A stretch of 64,000 bases of DNA from Camarhynchus parvulus (GCF_901933205.1 NC_044574.1:1-64000); one strand, 5' to 3'. Counted from the stretch's first letter, positions 47,857-61,103 are shown. Notes: generated from the sequence alone by a model not told the origin. Program-made: numbers and translations.

Positions 47857-50057
47857 AATAAAATAAGCTCAGGTCCAACCGGGTGTTTGTTGAAATACTA
47901 AAAAATGACTGAAATTAGCACTGTTTTCACAGTTGTTTTCTTTAATTAAAAAAAAATCTAGGACCAGCGATCCTTTCATCCCATGTCCTGATAAATTTAA
48001 AGAATATTTGAAATGTAGGTGATGGATTTGACTTTCCTGGCTTGTTCCTCTGAAGCTTTTGTGAGCAATCAGATTTCAAACCCTGAGCTTCCTGCACCTA
48101 ACATGTTTATGAAATCCATGCTGAAAATCCTATATTTAGGTAATGCTGCTGCTGACCAAGCTGTTGTCTTACTGTATTAATTTAGGATACCCTTGGGTCC
48201 TCTTTTCTTGAATGGTTTCCTTGAAGAATTATTTTCTGATTTGAAGTTCTAAGCAGAGCACTTAGAATTACCTTCTTGACCAGATAGAGCTTTGCTTCTT
48301 TTTTCCTGCACTCAAAATACTCCCTGCAAGTAGGAGCTTTTAAATCACATCTTCTAAAGCATAGTGAAAAAAACAGACTAAAACAGGCCAAAGCAAAGTA
48401 GTTTTGGGGGAGGAGGGGGCTGCTCCAAACTGGAATTCACCGTAAGAAGGACCACAGGAGTTTGTGCCAGCGCTTTGTTCTTGCACAGCCACATGTTCAC
48501 ATCTGCCCATTAAACCACTGCAACATCTTGGAAGCTGGGCTGGAATATTTGGTGATCAATTTTATAGCAGTGAACAGAGATGATAATTTGCTTTTGTGCA
48601 CAGTTTTGAATGAAATACTCATTTAGTCACCAAAACATTGGAGCAGTAAGGATGTTTGCTTTTTGTTTCCTGCTTTTGTTCCCTTGCTTTGTTCATGGCT
48701 GATCCTTGCAGAAGTTCCTTTAGGTCTACTTGAGACTGTCACTTTTCCTCCTTTTGCTTAAAGTAAATATTTATTTGATGGAGAGACAGGTTGCTTGCAG
48801 GGTTTTGGTGGATGTGTGCTGCATACAGATGATTCCAGGCATGGTTTGGGCTTGAATGGGAAATGCTTGGGATATTCAGAATGTAAGGGCTCTGTCCTTA
48901 TTGCAGAGTTGTGACATCATTAGGGTTGTTAAGAACCCTTAATTGCACACAGAACAAGCTTTATGTAGCAATCTGATAACCTAAATTTGGGACATTGGCA
49001 TTGTGGAGGATTTGGAGAATAATTGAAAGAAAATGGATTCTGTTTTGGGCTGATAATAAGTGTCTTAGTGCATCTTGCATGATGAAGAAGAATTTCAATG
49101 TTTTACTGATGAATTGAGCAATATTCCTGCTAAAGAGGGGCAGCTGATCAGAACAGATTGTTTGAAGTACTTCTTGGATACCCCAGGATATGGAAAATAT
49201 TCCTGGTCTTGGTTGTGGCTTCACTTGCTAAAACAAGTTTCCCGCAGTATCACCAGATTCAGAATTTTCAGTTTCCTGAAAATGCAGAAGTGGAATTAAG
49301 CTGGTTTAAGGGACACCATGCTGACAGTGGTGGTCTGGGCATTCCAGCCAAGGGTTTTCCAGTGTGTAAACTACCTTTTATTCCCTGCTGTGCCTGCTGG
49401 GCTCACAGCTGCAGAAGTGAAAGCACTGTTGTACACAAACTTAGCTCGGGTGTGCTCAGTGCATGTTGCTGAAATTTAAATAGGAGGTTGTTGCTTCATG
49501 TAGGTACAGGGCGTTGCACATCATCTTTGGGATGAAAATTATCTGTAATGACCTTTACCACGTGACAGTGCTGCTCAGCTTTATGCAGGATGTACAAATA
49601 CAGTGCTGAAAATCCCAGATTTTCTATTATTTGCCTTTGCCCTCTGTTTCCTGATTCTCAGAAACCTTTTTTTTTTTCTTTGCTAGTTTCTATAAGCTGA
49701 AAGAAAAAAAAAAGAAAGTTGTGCTAGGAAAACACTCTTTGGAAGACTTTCTTATTAGTGTTTGTATTGCTTGAAAATTTAATATCTATCTCGAAGGTGG
49801 TGCTTGTCTACTCAAAGGATAAGAAGCTTGGCACAGATGAATTAGCATTTTTTTTGTAAACTCCTTTTGTAAACTCAAATACAGAAAGTGAGAGGTATTT
49901 TTCCATTCAGAAAATTTAGGTTGGGTTTAATATTTTTAATGACAAAGGGAAGGAATGTCTTTAATTACTTTGTGATTAAAAGCTATTTAGTTTTCAGTCA
50001 TTGCAATTAAAAAAAATACTCTTGCAGTGGATTAGCTGTGTATTGAGTGGCTTCAGT

Positions 50058-50156
50058 GGTTTTTTTCTTTTTGTTTGTTTGTTTTGTTTTTGTTTTTTGG
50101 TGGTTTTATTTTGTTTTGTGGGGTTGGTTTTTTTGTTTGTTTGGTTGGTTTTTTCC
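50058..50156 (+). repeat. T/G-rich low-complexity tract (TTTG)n
   Basis: About 100 bp composed of TTTG, GTTT and TTTTGT units. It yields an apparent hydrophobic Phe/Val/Leu frame that is an artefact of composition. Confidence 0.85.
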
Positions 50157-52440
50157 TTCAGTTTCTTTGTGCTTGTGTCATCTCTTTCCTGCCACAGTTT
50201 AGTCGTTTTTCACATGTTGGTGTCATGTCACTGCTTCCAGATATCTTGAATGTAATTGCACTATGTAGGGAAAATCTATGATTCAGGTTTACCCTGGGCA
50301 CAGCTTTTAGATTTCATTGCTTGTTACGATCAAGAACATGTTTGAGTTCCTCTAAAATAAGCTTTTCAGGGTGGTTTTGTGAATGTTTTTTGCAGCAAGG
50401 TGCAACATGTTTCCTACCAGAGTTGTGCGCCTGTCTGCTTAATGATTAATTTACACAGTCAATCTCCCATTAATCCAGAGTGGAGAGTGTCACTTGAATT
50501 TTATAGTGATTTCAGAGCTTAGGTCTCTAGTGTCTGCTTGCTAGATACTTTGATCTTGTGTGAAATCATCAAAGGTGACGCTGCAAAGATTTCCAGCCTT
50601 TGCAAGACCTGAGTTGCAGAGTAGTGTGGAACTGAAGTGCTGACTGGGCTGGCCAGTGCTACAAGAAAAAAAAGCCTAATAACCAGGGAAAACTCCAGCA
50701 TTGTTTCCTATTAAGGATTTTAGTGCTGCTAAAAAAAAGTATACTGCTGTATCCAAATTGTGAGCATAGATTGATGTTGCTGGCTTGCTGGAAATGAAGT
50801 ATTGAATTCCAAATAATATAGTGAGAAATAATTAGTTTGGAGGTCACTGGTGATTTGAATTTTAATTTTTTTCAAGGGGAGATCAGGAGCAGGCAGAATT
50901 GTCAGGTGAGCTGCTTTTAGTTTTGTTGAAAAAGTTGAAATGTATCGTTGTTCAAGACACACTCTGTTTGCATCTGCATTTATGTATAGTTGCTGCCTCC
51001 TTGTTTGACAGTGTGTCAGTGCACTTTAGTTAAGGGATTGATTTATTACACTGAAACACGTAACAGGCAGCTCTATAAATTTGGGTCAGTCAGTGTCTTT
51101 CTCACAAGCACAGGTTGCAGCGACTCTTTAAAGTTACTGGTTTTCATTTTGGGAATAGCAATGGGTGTTTAAGTGTGCCCTCGTTCAACTTCTGGAGGAT
51201 GAATCATTTTGAGGAGGTGTGGATGTGGTTCAAAGTCAAAACCAGGATTTGACTTCCCGCCTATGCACACTTTTTCTGAAACATCCATATTAATATTACT
51301 GGAATTTTAAATTTTCATGTGGATACTCTGATAGTCTGTTAACTTGTTTTATCTGAATTTATGTGATGAGCCCAAAGAAAACTCTAGTGCTACTGAAAGC
51401 ATGTTAAACCAGTAATTTGTGGATCATTTTCAGCTTTTCTCAGTACCTGAGCTGATAAGAATTTCTGGGACAGCAGGCAAATGTCAGTACCAGCAGAATT
51501 CCCTTATGTGAAGGGTACAATAACAATTTCTATGCAAGTTTGATGTTTGAATGTGAGAGGATGGGGATTTGAATTTCTGGTAGAAACAGGAATGTGTGGT
51601 CCGGCTGGAAAAGCTGAAATGACTTTATAGCCTCTAACTTTACTGTTCCCTTGAGAACAGGTGATAACAGACTTCAGGAATCAATGCAGTTCATCATTTA
51701 ATCCCCTTGGTTCAGTTTCTTAATCAATTAATTAGGGCAAATTATTTATATGGTCTAAAGATGTTCTGATGATGACTCTACATAGGAATTTGGAGGTTTG
51801 GAAGCATATTTTAATGACAGTTTGGATGGCAACTGGTATTCAGTTGTCTATTCTGAGAATAATACTGCCCTACAGAAGAAATGTGGTTAATGTTACTATA
51901 AATATGCCTAAATCATCTTTACTGAGGCTGATGAAAAAAGATATTGTGTGTTAAAAGTGATGGAGTTTAAATGTAATCTTAATTTCTCTATTCAGCACTT
52001 ACGGGAATTTGTCATGTGATATGGAAAGACAAGAAATTGCAATGTGGAAATTGTGTTATCAGATCAAAGCTGGTTGAGGCATCAGAGTGGCTTCTGTGCC
52101 TGAGCTTTGCTTGCTTGCAGTGCAAGATGTGTGTGCATTAGCTAGGATGTGGTGCTGGAGGAGACATCCTTTGCTATATTCCCACTGTCTAAATCCCACT
52201 GATTTCCAGTATCCCAAGGCAGGTAGAACTGAAGCATGAGTGCAGACATGAAGGTTTGGTGACTCACACTGTGTAGTTGTAGACTGGGCTCCTCAAGCAG
52301 TGCCCTGCGGTAGAGGTTCTACGTGGGTTTCACCAGTGCCAGTGAGATTGGCTGGGCTGGAGGCTCTCCCAGGGAACATGAAGGGAGTGCTTGCCCTTTT
52401 CCTTGTGGGTTGATGTAACTTCATCCGTCTGTTCTCCACT

Positions 52441-52790
52441 TTGCCAAGGGCAAAGGCACCTCCCACTGTCCCAGGTTGTTCCAAGCCCCATCCAGCCTGG
52501 CCTTGGACACTTCCAGGGATGGGGCAGGCTCAGCTGCTCTGGGCACCCTGTGCCGGGGCCTTACACCCTCACAGGGAAAAATTTCTCCCCAATATCCCAT
52601 GTAACCCTGTCTGCAGTCAGTGGGACAGCATTCCCTCTTGTACTGTCATTTCATGTCCTTGTCCAAAGTCTCTCTCCAGCTCTCTTGGAGCTGTTTTAGG
52701 TACTGCAAGGTGCTCGAATTTCTTCCTGGAGCTTTCTCCAGGCTGAACAAAGCCCAGCTCTCTCAGCCTGTGTCCATAGGGTTCCTTGCT
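52441..52790 (-). mobile_element. CR1 fragment lacking its 3' tail
   Basis: On +: CCTCCCACTGTCCCAGGTTG, GGCCTTGGACACTTCCAGGG, ACAGGGAAAAATTTCTCCCC, CTCTCTCCAGCTCTCTTGGA and the CTTTCTCCAGGCTGAACAAA block. Confidence 0.9.
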
Positions 52791-53463
52791 TTTTACCTGT
52801 GGATTTGAAGAAGAAATTCTGTAGGAGACAACCATGTGTGTGTCTACTGATTTTTGTTTGCACTTGAATTTTTCATATCTTTTGTATTGATTTAAAGCTA
52901 TAAATTTGCAGAAGCCTGAGCCCTTCATGGTTAGGCTTTGCGGGGCTCTCTGGGCATCAAGGCTGTCTCGCATTTCTGTAGTAAATTCAATAAATAATAA
53001 ATCAACTTCTGTCATTGACTGAAGGAAATCTTTCTGTTCAGGTTTAGGGAGATTAACAGGATTCTATAGACACAACTGAAATTGATGTTTCCTTAGTGTT
53101 TTGTAACACACTGAAAATATGAAAGTAGGTGGATGAAGGCCACTACCTATCAATGCTGGAGGAGATAAACCACTGTGGATGATCTCTGTGGTAACTGTCA
53201 TATCTGAAGAAGAAAAGCACCCGCTTTGAGTTCAGAAAGCATTGTGGAAAGTTTTTAAATTCTCCTAATTTAAACACGTTATAAGAGCAGTTAAAAGGTG
53301 CCATGCCTGATGGCCAGAGTGAGTGTTGGAAGCCCTTTTACAGGCTGGGCTGTTGATCTGCTGAAGATTAATGGCAGGTCAGGACTGTGACTTGGCATGA
53401 GATGCTTTCCCTTTAATCTCCAATTAAATTAAAAAAGTGCCAGATAGCTATGATTTTAATGGA

Positions 53464-53490
53464 GTAAAATATATACACACACACATATTT
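53464..53490 (+). repeat. Short (TA)/(CA) microsatellite
   Basis: ATATATACACACACACATAT; about five CA units, too short to be very mutable. Confidence 0.85.
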
Positions 53491-54312
53491 TTCCCTTTCT
53501 CATGACTGACTCACATTTCAGCAGCGGTTCTCCTCTAATGACTTCAGGTCCTTTTATAAGATCTTCTTATAAGTTGTACATGTTCATTATTAGGTCTTTA
53601 AAAACAAACTCAGGAGAAGTTTGGCCCTGGTGAGTTGTGTGTCGCTGTAACTTCTGCAAGGAGTGAAAATAGTAGGAATGGTAAGTTTTGAAATTTTCTT
53701 TCTTTGGGCAGCTACTTCTGCATATAGTATGTGTAAAACATATGTAATGTAGGTAAAGCTCTATGATTTCTGAGATGTGGAGTCAAAGTAATTATTGTGC
53801 ATGTCACTTATGTTCCTTAATATATGGTATTCTATTTAAGTAGTGGAGCTAAGGAGAAAACAGAACAGGTCAGCAGGGTAAAATAGTTGTACAAAGTAGT
53901 TTTGATATATGTAATATGAAGTATATTATCTATCATCTCATCCTGATCTTGGTAGCAAAGGTCCTACTGATTATACAGTAAAATATCTTGAAACATTGCT
54001 GGCGTTGAATACTGTTTGAGATATTCCCGGACACACAGAGTAAACTGAACCCAAACTTTTCAGGTGTGGGATTTTGAAATTAAACCCTGCTTAGGATCTA
54101 AAAATGTAAATAAAATGTTATGAGCTGCCTTTTGAGGAACCCTATCCATAGACTGCGCAGGACATGTTTGTTCTAAATGGGCACTGAACTAAAGGTAGAT
54201 GGGGCAATATGTCACCTGCAGTCTTATTCCAGGGCATCTTCAGAAGTATTACTGCAGGAGAGAAGGGGAGACTGAGGTCAGAGGTCACTGTGAACCGCAT
54301 TTCCTCCTGAGG

Positions 54313-54606
54313 GGCAGCTCTGGTCTCTGTTCTCTGTGACCAGTGACAGGACCCGAGGGAATGGCTGGAGCTGTGTTAGGGCAGGTTTAGGTGGAGATCT
54401 GGAAAGGCTCTTCCCCCAGAGGGTGCTCAGGCAGTGCCCAGGCTCCCCAGGGAATGGTCGTGGTGCCAGGGCTGCCAGAGCTCCAGGAGCGCTGGGGCAA
54501 TGCCCTCGGGCTCAGGGTGGGATTGTTGGGGTGTCCTGTGCAGAGCCAGGAGTTGGACTCAGTGATCCTTGTCAGTCCCTTCCAGCTCAGGATATTGTGT
54601 GATTTC
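54313..54606 (+). mobile_element. Young CR1 3' fragment, twin of the 6.6-kb copy
   Basis: From GGGCAGCTCTGGTCTCTGTT through TCTGTGACCAGTGACAGGAC to CAGCTCAGGATATTGTGTGA. Nearly identical to 6573-6856 over some 235 bp. The apparent 88-codon frame is repeat-derived. Confidence 0.9.
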
Positions 54607-56002
54607 ATGTGGAAATAAAGCCAAACCCAGTACAGCAATCTTCCCTGCTGTCCTTGCTTCCTGGTGATATCAGTAGCAAACCAGTGGCAACAACTGCAAC
54701 AGGATTGAAAATGGGGAAACGAAATTGCTGTGCATCACTTGGTCTGGTTTGGGGTTTTTTTTTGAGTTAGTTTTTTTCCACAGTCATGGTTTGTACCTTG
54801 AGTTGTTTTCTGTGTTTTCACTGAAGTTTAAGTTCAGAAGGGTTGTAGCACACTTCCCTCTCCAAGTGCACTAATACAGGATAGAATTACAGGACTGATT
54901 TATGAAGTGGATAACAGCTGTGATGCTGAATTGATTGGTACAAGGAGGTGCTTTGCAGCCCCTGCAGACAGGCTGGGTGCTGTCAGACTGATGTCATCAG
55001 AGTCTTACCTGCCAATCTGAACGTGCTTTTAGAGAGCTGTTTCCACACCCAGCTTTTGGAGAATGGCGAGTCCTTGCCCAAGCTGGCTGTTAAACTGCAG
55101 AGCCCATCCCGAGCCCTGGAGGTGAGAACATGGGACATGTGTTTACATCTTGTGGTACTTACATGCACCGAGGCAGTTTGTAGGACTCCTAGTCATAACA
55201 TTTGCATTGTGTTGCCCCTAAAATAGTCCATGTTGTACTTTGTCCTGATTGTTTGTATACTGATGACATTCACTGGTTCAAATGAGATTTTCTGCCTTTT
55301 TCATTGCTACTCTTTTAATCTTAATGCTTTGATTACATTTTCAGAAGTTTTATTGTATCCTCTATATCGTTAATTCACTTTTAAAGCCTTTTCTTCATCT
55401 AATTATAATTGAATTTTACCCTTGAGCAGGTGTATGGATAATCTTTTAAGAGCAGTTTTAAAAGTAGGGTGAAGAAGGTGAAGAGCTAGTAATAGAAAGT
55501 AACATTAGTTGAGTCTTTGGTTTGTGCAGTAGTGATTTAAAAAAATTGAGGGAAAGATTATTTGCTATCTTTAGACCTATCAGTCTGACCTTGAGATCAA
55601 AATTTAAGAATGTGTGAAAGAATGATAGTACACAGTCAGAAATTGCTAGGTAGATTTGCCGTTTCTAAGTGATACTGTTTAAAATACAATATATACGTGT
55701 GTTGGATGTGTTACAAGCATCATTTAGGATGAAGGCACCTGAAAGAGATAAATAGGTGCAGTCAGGGCTTTGGAAGCCTCTTTGATTCAATGGCACCACC
55801 CAGAGCAGGACTGCACTGTATGACCTATGAAGAACTTTTCACCTGTGTGTGGTAGTCAGGAAATCTTGAGAGTTTAATTTTCCATTCTGCCATTTCTATT
55901 GACATGGAATTAATCAGGCTCCTTCTCATATTACAGGTATGGAAGGGGAGCAGTTGGTGAAGTGTTGAACAGGAGGATAAGGGTTAAAAGAGAGGCCAAG
56001 GG
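54607..56002. other. Intronic sequence, nothing recognised
   Basis: No exon-like frame with acceptor and donor was found. A T-run lies near 54756. Confidence 0.4.
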
Positions 56003-56531
56003 AGGGGATTCTCACCTGCAGAGCTGCCTCCAGCTCTGGGGCCCCAGCACAGGAAGGACCTGGAGCTTTTGGAGTGAGTCCAGAGGAGGCACCAAGATGA
56101 TCAGAGGGATGGAGCAGCTCTGCTGTGAGGAAAGGCTGAGAGAATTGGGATTGTTCAGTCTGGAGAAGACAAGGCTGTAGGATGACCTAATTGTGGCCTT
56201 TGAGTAACTGGAAGGAGCTGACAAGAAAGATGTAGAGAGACTTTGGACACAAGGACTTTTGGAGAGACAGAATGAGGGGGAATGGCTTCAAACAGAGACA
56301 AGTGTTGATTTAGATTAGAAATAAGGAAGAAGCTTTTTATGATGAGGGTGGTGCGGTGGCACAGGTTGCCTAGAGAAGCTGTGGCTGCCCCATCTCTGGA
56401 AGTGTCCAAGATCAGGTTGGACGGAGCTTGCAGCACCCTGGGCTAGTGGAAGGTGTCCCTGCCCATGGTGGGGGTTTGGAATTGCATGGGCTTCAAGGTC
56501 CCTTCCAACCCAAACCATTTCATGATTCTGT
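56003..56531 (+). mobile_element. CR1 copy, target of the ERV insertion
   Basis: Retains the end of ORF2 (GGACCTGGAGCTTTTGGAGT, then an ERLRELGLFSLEKTRL-like stretch at 56132-56178), the GATGAGGGTGGTGCGGTGGC block, and the tail CCATTTCATGATTCTGT. The ERV 5' LTR starts right at the end of this tail. Confidence 0.92.
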
Positions 56532-56702
56532 TGTGAGAGATAAAATAATGTTTCGCTTCAGCCATAGGAATGTATACTTTATGTCATGTAGACAAAGATG
56601 TAGCTAGCACCTGACTCAGCTGCCATGTTTATATTAATAAATAGTTTTGCTTCAATGACTTTGTTCTCTTTCAGCTTTATTGGTGAGGGGGTGTTTCTCG
56701 CA
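56532..56702 (+). mobile_element. ERV 5' LTR with internal deletion
   Basis: 171 bp, TGTGAGAGAT...TTTCTCGCA. It aligns to both ends of the 3' LTR but lacks about 220 bp of the middle (U3). It keeps AATAAA at 56636-56641. The gap falls near a short CACCTG match, consistent with deletion between microhomologies. Confidence 0.85.
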
Positions 56703-58026
56703 ATTTGGGGAATTGTCTGGGAAACTTGACCTCTGACTCTGCAGAGCGTGACACTGGGAAGAGGGGAAGGCACACCCTGCTGATCCTAGCAGCCCCTGAC
56801 ATAGACATGGAGTTTCTTCTTATGAAATGTTTGGATTCCCTTTTCTAGAAAGGGAGGAAAGGCTGCCAGTTCCTGGAACAAATGGCCTGTCGCTCAAAAA
56901 TTATTTGCAGGCAATAATGCTGTCTTTTGCAGATCTTAGAAGAAAGGGGTTGTTGCCCCAAACATCAGCCCTGGACATTTACATGCATCAGGTAAAACTG
57001 GGAGATTGAATGTTGGTATAATTTTGGAAACTTGACACTGAGATGGGAAGGTCCCTTTCCAATACACTTGGGAATTGAGACAGCAGTGCACACTACAGAG
57101 GGAGGGTGGGCACATGCAATCTGAATTAAAGGACCAGTGGAGTCACCTCCCAGGGACTGGACTGTAGTACAAAGAAGTAACCCTCTAAAATTAACCTTTA
57201 AAAGATAATCTGTCCCAGAAATGAATAATTTAAATTTTATTGCCTGGATTATAATTTTAGTCCTAGTAAACCCTGTTTTAGCTGACTGTTGCATTAAATG
57301 CCATAGAACCTGGAAAGTTGCTGGAAAAAATTAATGGGGTTTCACCCATCATCTCTGGCTCAGTATGGCATACTGTTCTGATAAACCTACAAAATGTCAG
57401 GAAAGGATCCCTGGTGGAACACAAACCTACTGGATTGTCCAAAATTTAGGAACATAGGCTCAAACATCAGAAAGCTTGCCTATGTGCCAGTACAGAAATG
57501 GAACACACTGTGGGGTTCTCAGTGCTGGGATAACCTGTTTGGGAAAACCTGATGGAGAAAGATGGGCTTCTTTCTATTATGTGCCTTTGCTGGATTATTG
57601 CTTATACTTTGTCTTATTCCCTGTTTTTTAACAGGAATTCAGGTTAATTGCTAGTGTAGTAGAAGAAATGCAGGTGATCAGAATGCCAGTGATCCCAAAC
57701 CTAGCAGCTGCTAGTCAAAGAATAGAAGCCCAGAAGATCATGGTCCCAAGGAGGCGAGATCAGAAAAGAGCGAAACCAGAAGACGACCTACATCTTATTT
57801 TACACAAGCTAGAGTAAAGCTATGCACCTCAGCAGGAAACAAAGGCCTGAAATTTTGGAATAAGCCTATCTCAGCATAAACACGAGTTTGCAAAATAACA
57901 GGTCTGGAGTGTAGCTGTTACGTGTGAATAGAACCTTTTTGCAAACAGGGCCCAGCCCACACTGGCCAGACAGATAACCAAACCAAGGGCCTCAGCAAAA
58001 AGGTGATAAATAAAAAGGGGGTGGAT
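56703..58026 (+). pseudogene. ERV internal remnant
   Basis: A 60-codon frame at 56827-57009 near the 5' side might be gag-derived; I could not confirm this. On the 3' side, a Met at 57562 begins a strongly hydrophobic segment of about 23 residues (to about 57635), preceded by an in-frame stop, in the place where an Env transmembrane anchor would be expected. The region is interrupted by stops, and no complete viral domain is recognisable. Confidence 0.55.
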
Positions 58027-58417
58027 TGTGGGGGGTAAAATAATGTTTTGCTTCAGCTATAAGAATGCATACGTAATGTCACGTAGGCAAAGATGTAGCT
58101 GGCACAAGGCTAGGGCTCAGGAGGGAGCGTGGCAGGGAGGAAAAGGGGAGTCAAGTGATGTTTGTTCCAGGGGAGGGTTGGAGTGCAGTTAGGTCAGAAA
58201 GAATGTAAGTTCCTGAGTACCCAGGCAGTGGGAGAAGGGACAGGGACACCCCTGAGTGGAGAAGGGCGTAAAGGTTTGTACATTTTAGGGGGAGGTGTGC
58301 CTCCTCAGTGAGATGCACCTGTCACAGCTGCCGGGTTTATATTAATAAGTAGTTTTGCTTCGATGACTTTGTTCTCTTTCAGCTTTGTTCTCTTTCTCTT
58401 GGTGAGTGTTTCTCACA
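58027..58417 (+). mobile_element. ERV 3' LTR
   Basis: 391 bp, TGTGGGGGGT...TTTCTCACA, the full-length LTR of the pair. The poly(A) position reads AATAAG where the 5' LTR has AATAAA. A short duplication of TTTGTTCTCTTTC lies near its 3' end. Confidence 0.85.
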
Positions 58418-59690
58418 CTGTGCAAGAAAAGGAGAGGGTAGGAAGTTGGAACTGGAACCTGATGTAGTATTTTCATTCATGGAAAAGTGAAGAGATGTGC
58501 ACTTCTTACATCACTGATGATGCCACTGTGCAACCTGGATGCAGAGATCACACCATCATCTGGGCAGAGCAGGGGCAATGGAGTGACAGAACAGGGCTGA
58601 GGTGGCTTCCCACTCACGGAGATTTACAGAAAAAGCCTCTCAAGATGGAATTACATTAAAAAGAAAGACCAAGAAACAGTAATTAGTTCTTTGAATGGTT
58701 GTTACTTGTCAGCATGATGCATTTGGGAAGACAAAGGAAAAAGGCAGAGAGGAGAAGGAGGAAAAATGATACTATGGTTCAAAGCCCTGGTAGGAGTATC
58801 TCCTGGGTAATATCATCACTCTCTGATCAGTTGGTTCCTTTATAATCACGTGTTTGTGAAGAGGATTTTTCTGGTTTTTGTTTTTAGGCGCTCTGTCATT
58901 TCTCTTTAAGTTTTTTATGTCTGTTGATCAGCAAATGCTCTTGGCCTGCAGGTGTTTCTTACCAGTCTAGGAACCGGGTGGTGTTCATTCCACAGTGCCT
59001 CATGGGTGGTACACTGAAATTACTTTTTCAATTACTGAAGGTAATTTTTGAAGTGGAACAAGTCCTCCTGTTTAATCCAGAGACGTTGATGATTCACTCC
59101 AGCACCAATCATTCCATGATCCTCTTCATCTCTCCCTTCACAGCCCAGTGACATCTACTCAGATTAGAAACTGGAAGTCAGTAATTGTAGAACATTTTGT
59201 CATGCCATCTTCCCTTTAAAAACCTATTAAGTTGTTTTAAAAATATTTTTTATTCTTTTTTGTTACATGTTGCTCTCTAGTTCACTGGGAGCAGGTGGAT
59301 ACTTTATTTCTTAATTGTCACCCTGTCAGCTTTTTCTCAAATGGTAAAAATATTTTTATATTAAAATTTAACTAGACATATAAAGGCTTGTCACACTCTT
59401 AATATAGAACAGCAGCCTCAGATGGAATAAATTAAAGCAAAACAATGTGCGTGTGTTACCACTTCTCATGGAGAGCTGCTGACAGCAGAGCAGGCTGGGG
59501 GTGTCTCCCATTCTGCTTTCTGTCTGGAGCTGAAGTTCACCCCAAACCCACTGGTTGAGGAATCCTGACAACCATGACTCTTTGTGAGCCTCACAAGGCT
59601 TCTAAGGTGTTCTTCGATATATAAAATTAACTTGCAGGAAGTAATTTTTTTCCATTCCTTACAATGTTGTAGTGTTTGTTTCTTGCTTGG

Positions 59691-59715
59691 TGTGTTTTGA
59701 TTTTTTTTTTTTTTT
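59691..59715 (+). repeat. Poly(T) run
   Basis: A run of about 15 T at 59701-59715, giving a poly-lysine frame on the other strand. Low complexity only. Confidence 0.7.
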
Positions 59716-60871
59716 GAAGCACAAGGTTTTATGTTTCCAGCTTTCAGCTGTAAATTCTGTTCTCCCAGCTTAGTTGCCTTGTGTGATGTGTAGTCACTGT
59801 TCATGTGATGAAGTTTGTGCTTAGAGGATTGAAACACTAATTTCAACCACTGGATTCAGATAAAACCGCATATGGAACATTGTATTTTTGGTGTGGAATG
59901 GTGGAAACTGTGCAGAAGTGAGGTTAAAGTTTTGTGAAATGTCAGTAAGTCATGTTTGCAATTTACTGTTTTTTCCTCCCCTACATTTATTTAGATAAAT
60001 AATTTTTGACTTATTTTTAGGGTTAAAAAGTGGTTGTTTTTAATGCAGTCCTGAAGTGATTCTGTTAGTTACCTTGCAAAAGTTTTGCATTAACATTTAA
60101 TTTTTATGTAATGCTTCACTACACTGAGTCTTTCATAAAATCCTCCTCTTGCCAGTGCCTCTGTGTTAGGGAATTGTGGAAATGTGACTGGGATAGGCAG
60201 GATGCAAAGTGCTCTGCAGCAAATTAGTGGCTGGGTGAGGTCGTTTGTCTGGCAGAGCAGCCTGTGCTTATTGACAAGTCACAGCACTGCTCATGTAGAA
60301 ATAATTTTGTCTCCAGAGAAAAGAGGATGGAGAATCCTGGGAAGATATCTGCTTTTGGGTTCAGTGTGTGGCAGTGAGGATCACAGGCAAGAGACCGCTC
60401 AGACCAAACTCCTAATAAATGCATCAGCCACGGCTTTTGTCCATAAGGGAATTGCATATTGATCATTATGGAACCAACACTGACACCATGAAATCCTGTG
60501 TCTCACTGGGATACCAAATGTGTCATGCAAATAGTAACTACATTTATTTGAGTTCCAAAGCAGCAGCAAATTTAGTATGAACTGTGCAAGACTCCTGTTT
60601 CCCTCTGATGTTTAAGGGGTTGGTGTGAAAGGTCCTGTGGGTGAGTTTAATAATTGTCTTTGCCTGTAAAACCCTGTTGGCTTGCAAAGGTTTTCTGTGT
60701 TTGCTGTCATGAAACACTTTTGGATTCAGCCTTAAAGCTGTTGCCCCCACATGGAAAATGATGACTTTAGTTAAACATTGAAATTAATGGTCCAAATCTT
60801 AAAAATGAGCATATCAGTTCTTGCCTTTTCTGTCTCTGAAATACCAGACAGTTATTTAGGGAGATGGGGAA

Positions 60872-60940
60872 ACAAAAAAAGAAAAACAAACAAATAAACA
60901 AACAAAAACCAAAAAACCCCCAACAACACAAACAAAAAAA
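60872..60940 (+). repeat. (AAAC)n low-complexity tract
   Basis: A-rich run with AACAAACAAATAAACAAACA and CAACAACAC units; about 70 bp. Confidence 0.85.
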
Positions 60941-61053
60941 ATCATGTGATTTATGGTGGAGTTGATGGCAAAGGTCTAAATGTTGCTTGTCCTTGCTTTG
61001 GAGGGTTTGGGTCAGGGTTAGCTGAGCTGATACCAACAGGTACTAGCTCAGTC

Positions 61054-61103
61054 TTGGCCCAGTTTTATTTTATTTTATTGATGGTTTTATTTTATTTTAT
61101 TTA
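61054..61103 (+). repeat. (TTTTA)n pentamer microsatellite
   Basis: Two runs of TTTTA pentamers (ATTTTATTTTATTTTATTGA and a second after GATGGTT). They lie immediately 5' of the CR1 that begins about 61104. Confidence 0.85.

Larger units (their letters stand above)
56532..58417 (+). mobile_element. Class I-like endogenous retrovirus, internally deleted
   Basis: Two related LTRs (56532-56702 and 58027-58417) enclose about 1.3 kb. The insertion is flanked by the 4-bp repeat CTGT (56528-56531 and 58418-58421), the duplication length of gammaretrovirus-like elements. A primer-binding-site candidate starts 3 nt after the 5' LTR (56706-56723) and resembles the tRNA-Pro site imperfectly, about 13 of 18 positions. 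A polypurine run (58012-58021) precedes the 3' LTR. At this length most of gag and pol must be missing. No intact viral gene is present. Confidence 0.85.

Noticed and set aside
49075..49299. A 74-codon frame in intron 1 that looks protein-like
   Set aside because: No flanking splice sites in phase and no resemblance to the attractin CUB exon expected next.
50001..50281. Hydrophobic Phe/Leu/Val-rich frames resembling a membrane protein
   Set aside because: Produced by the (TTTG)n tract.
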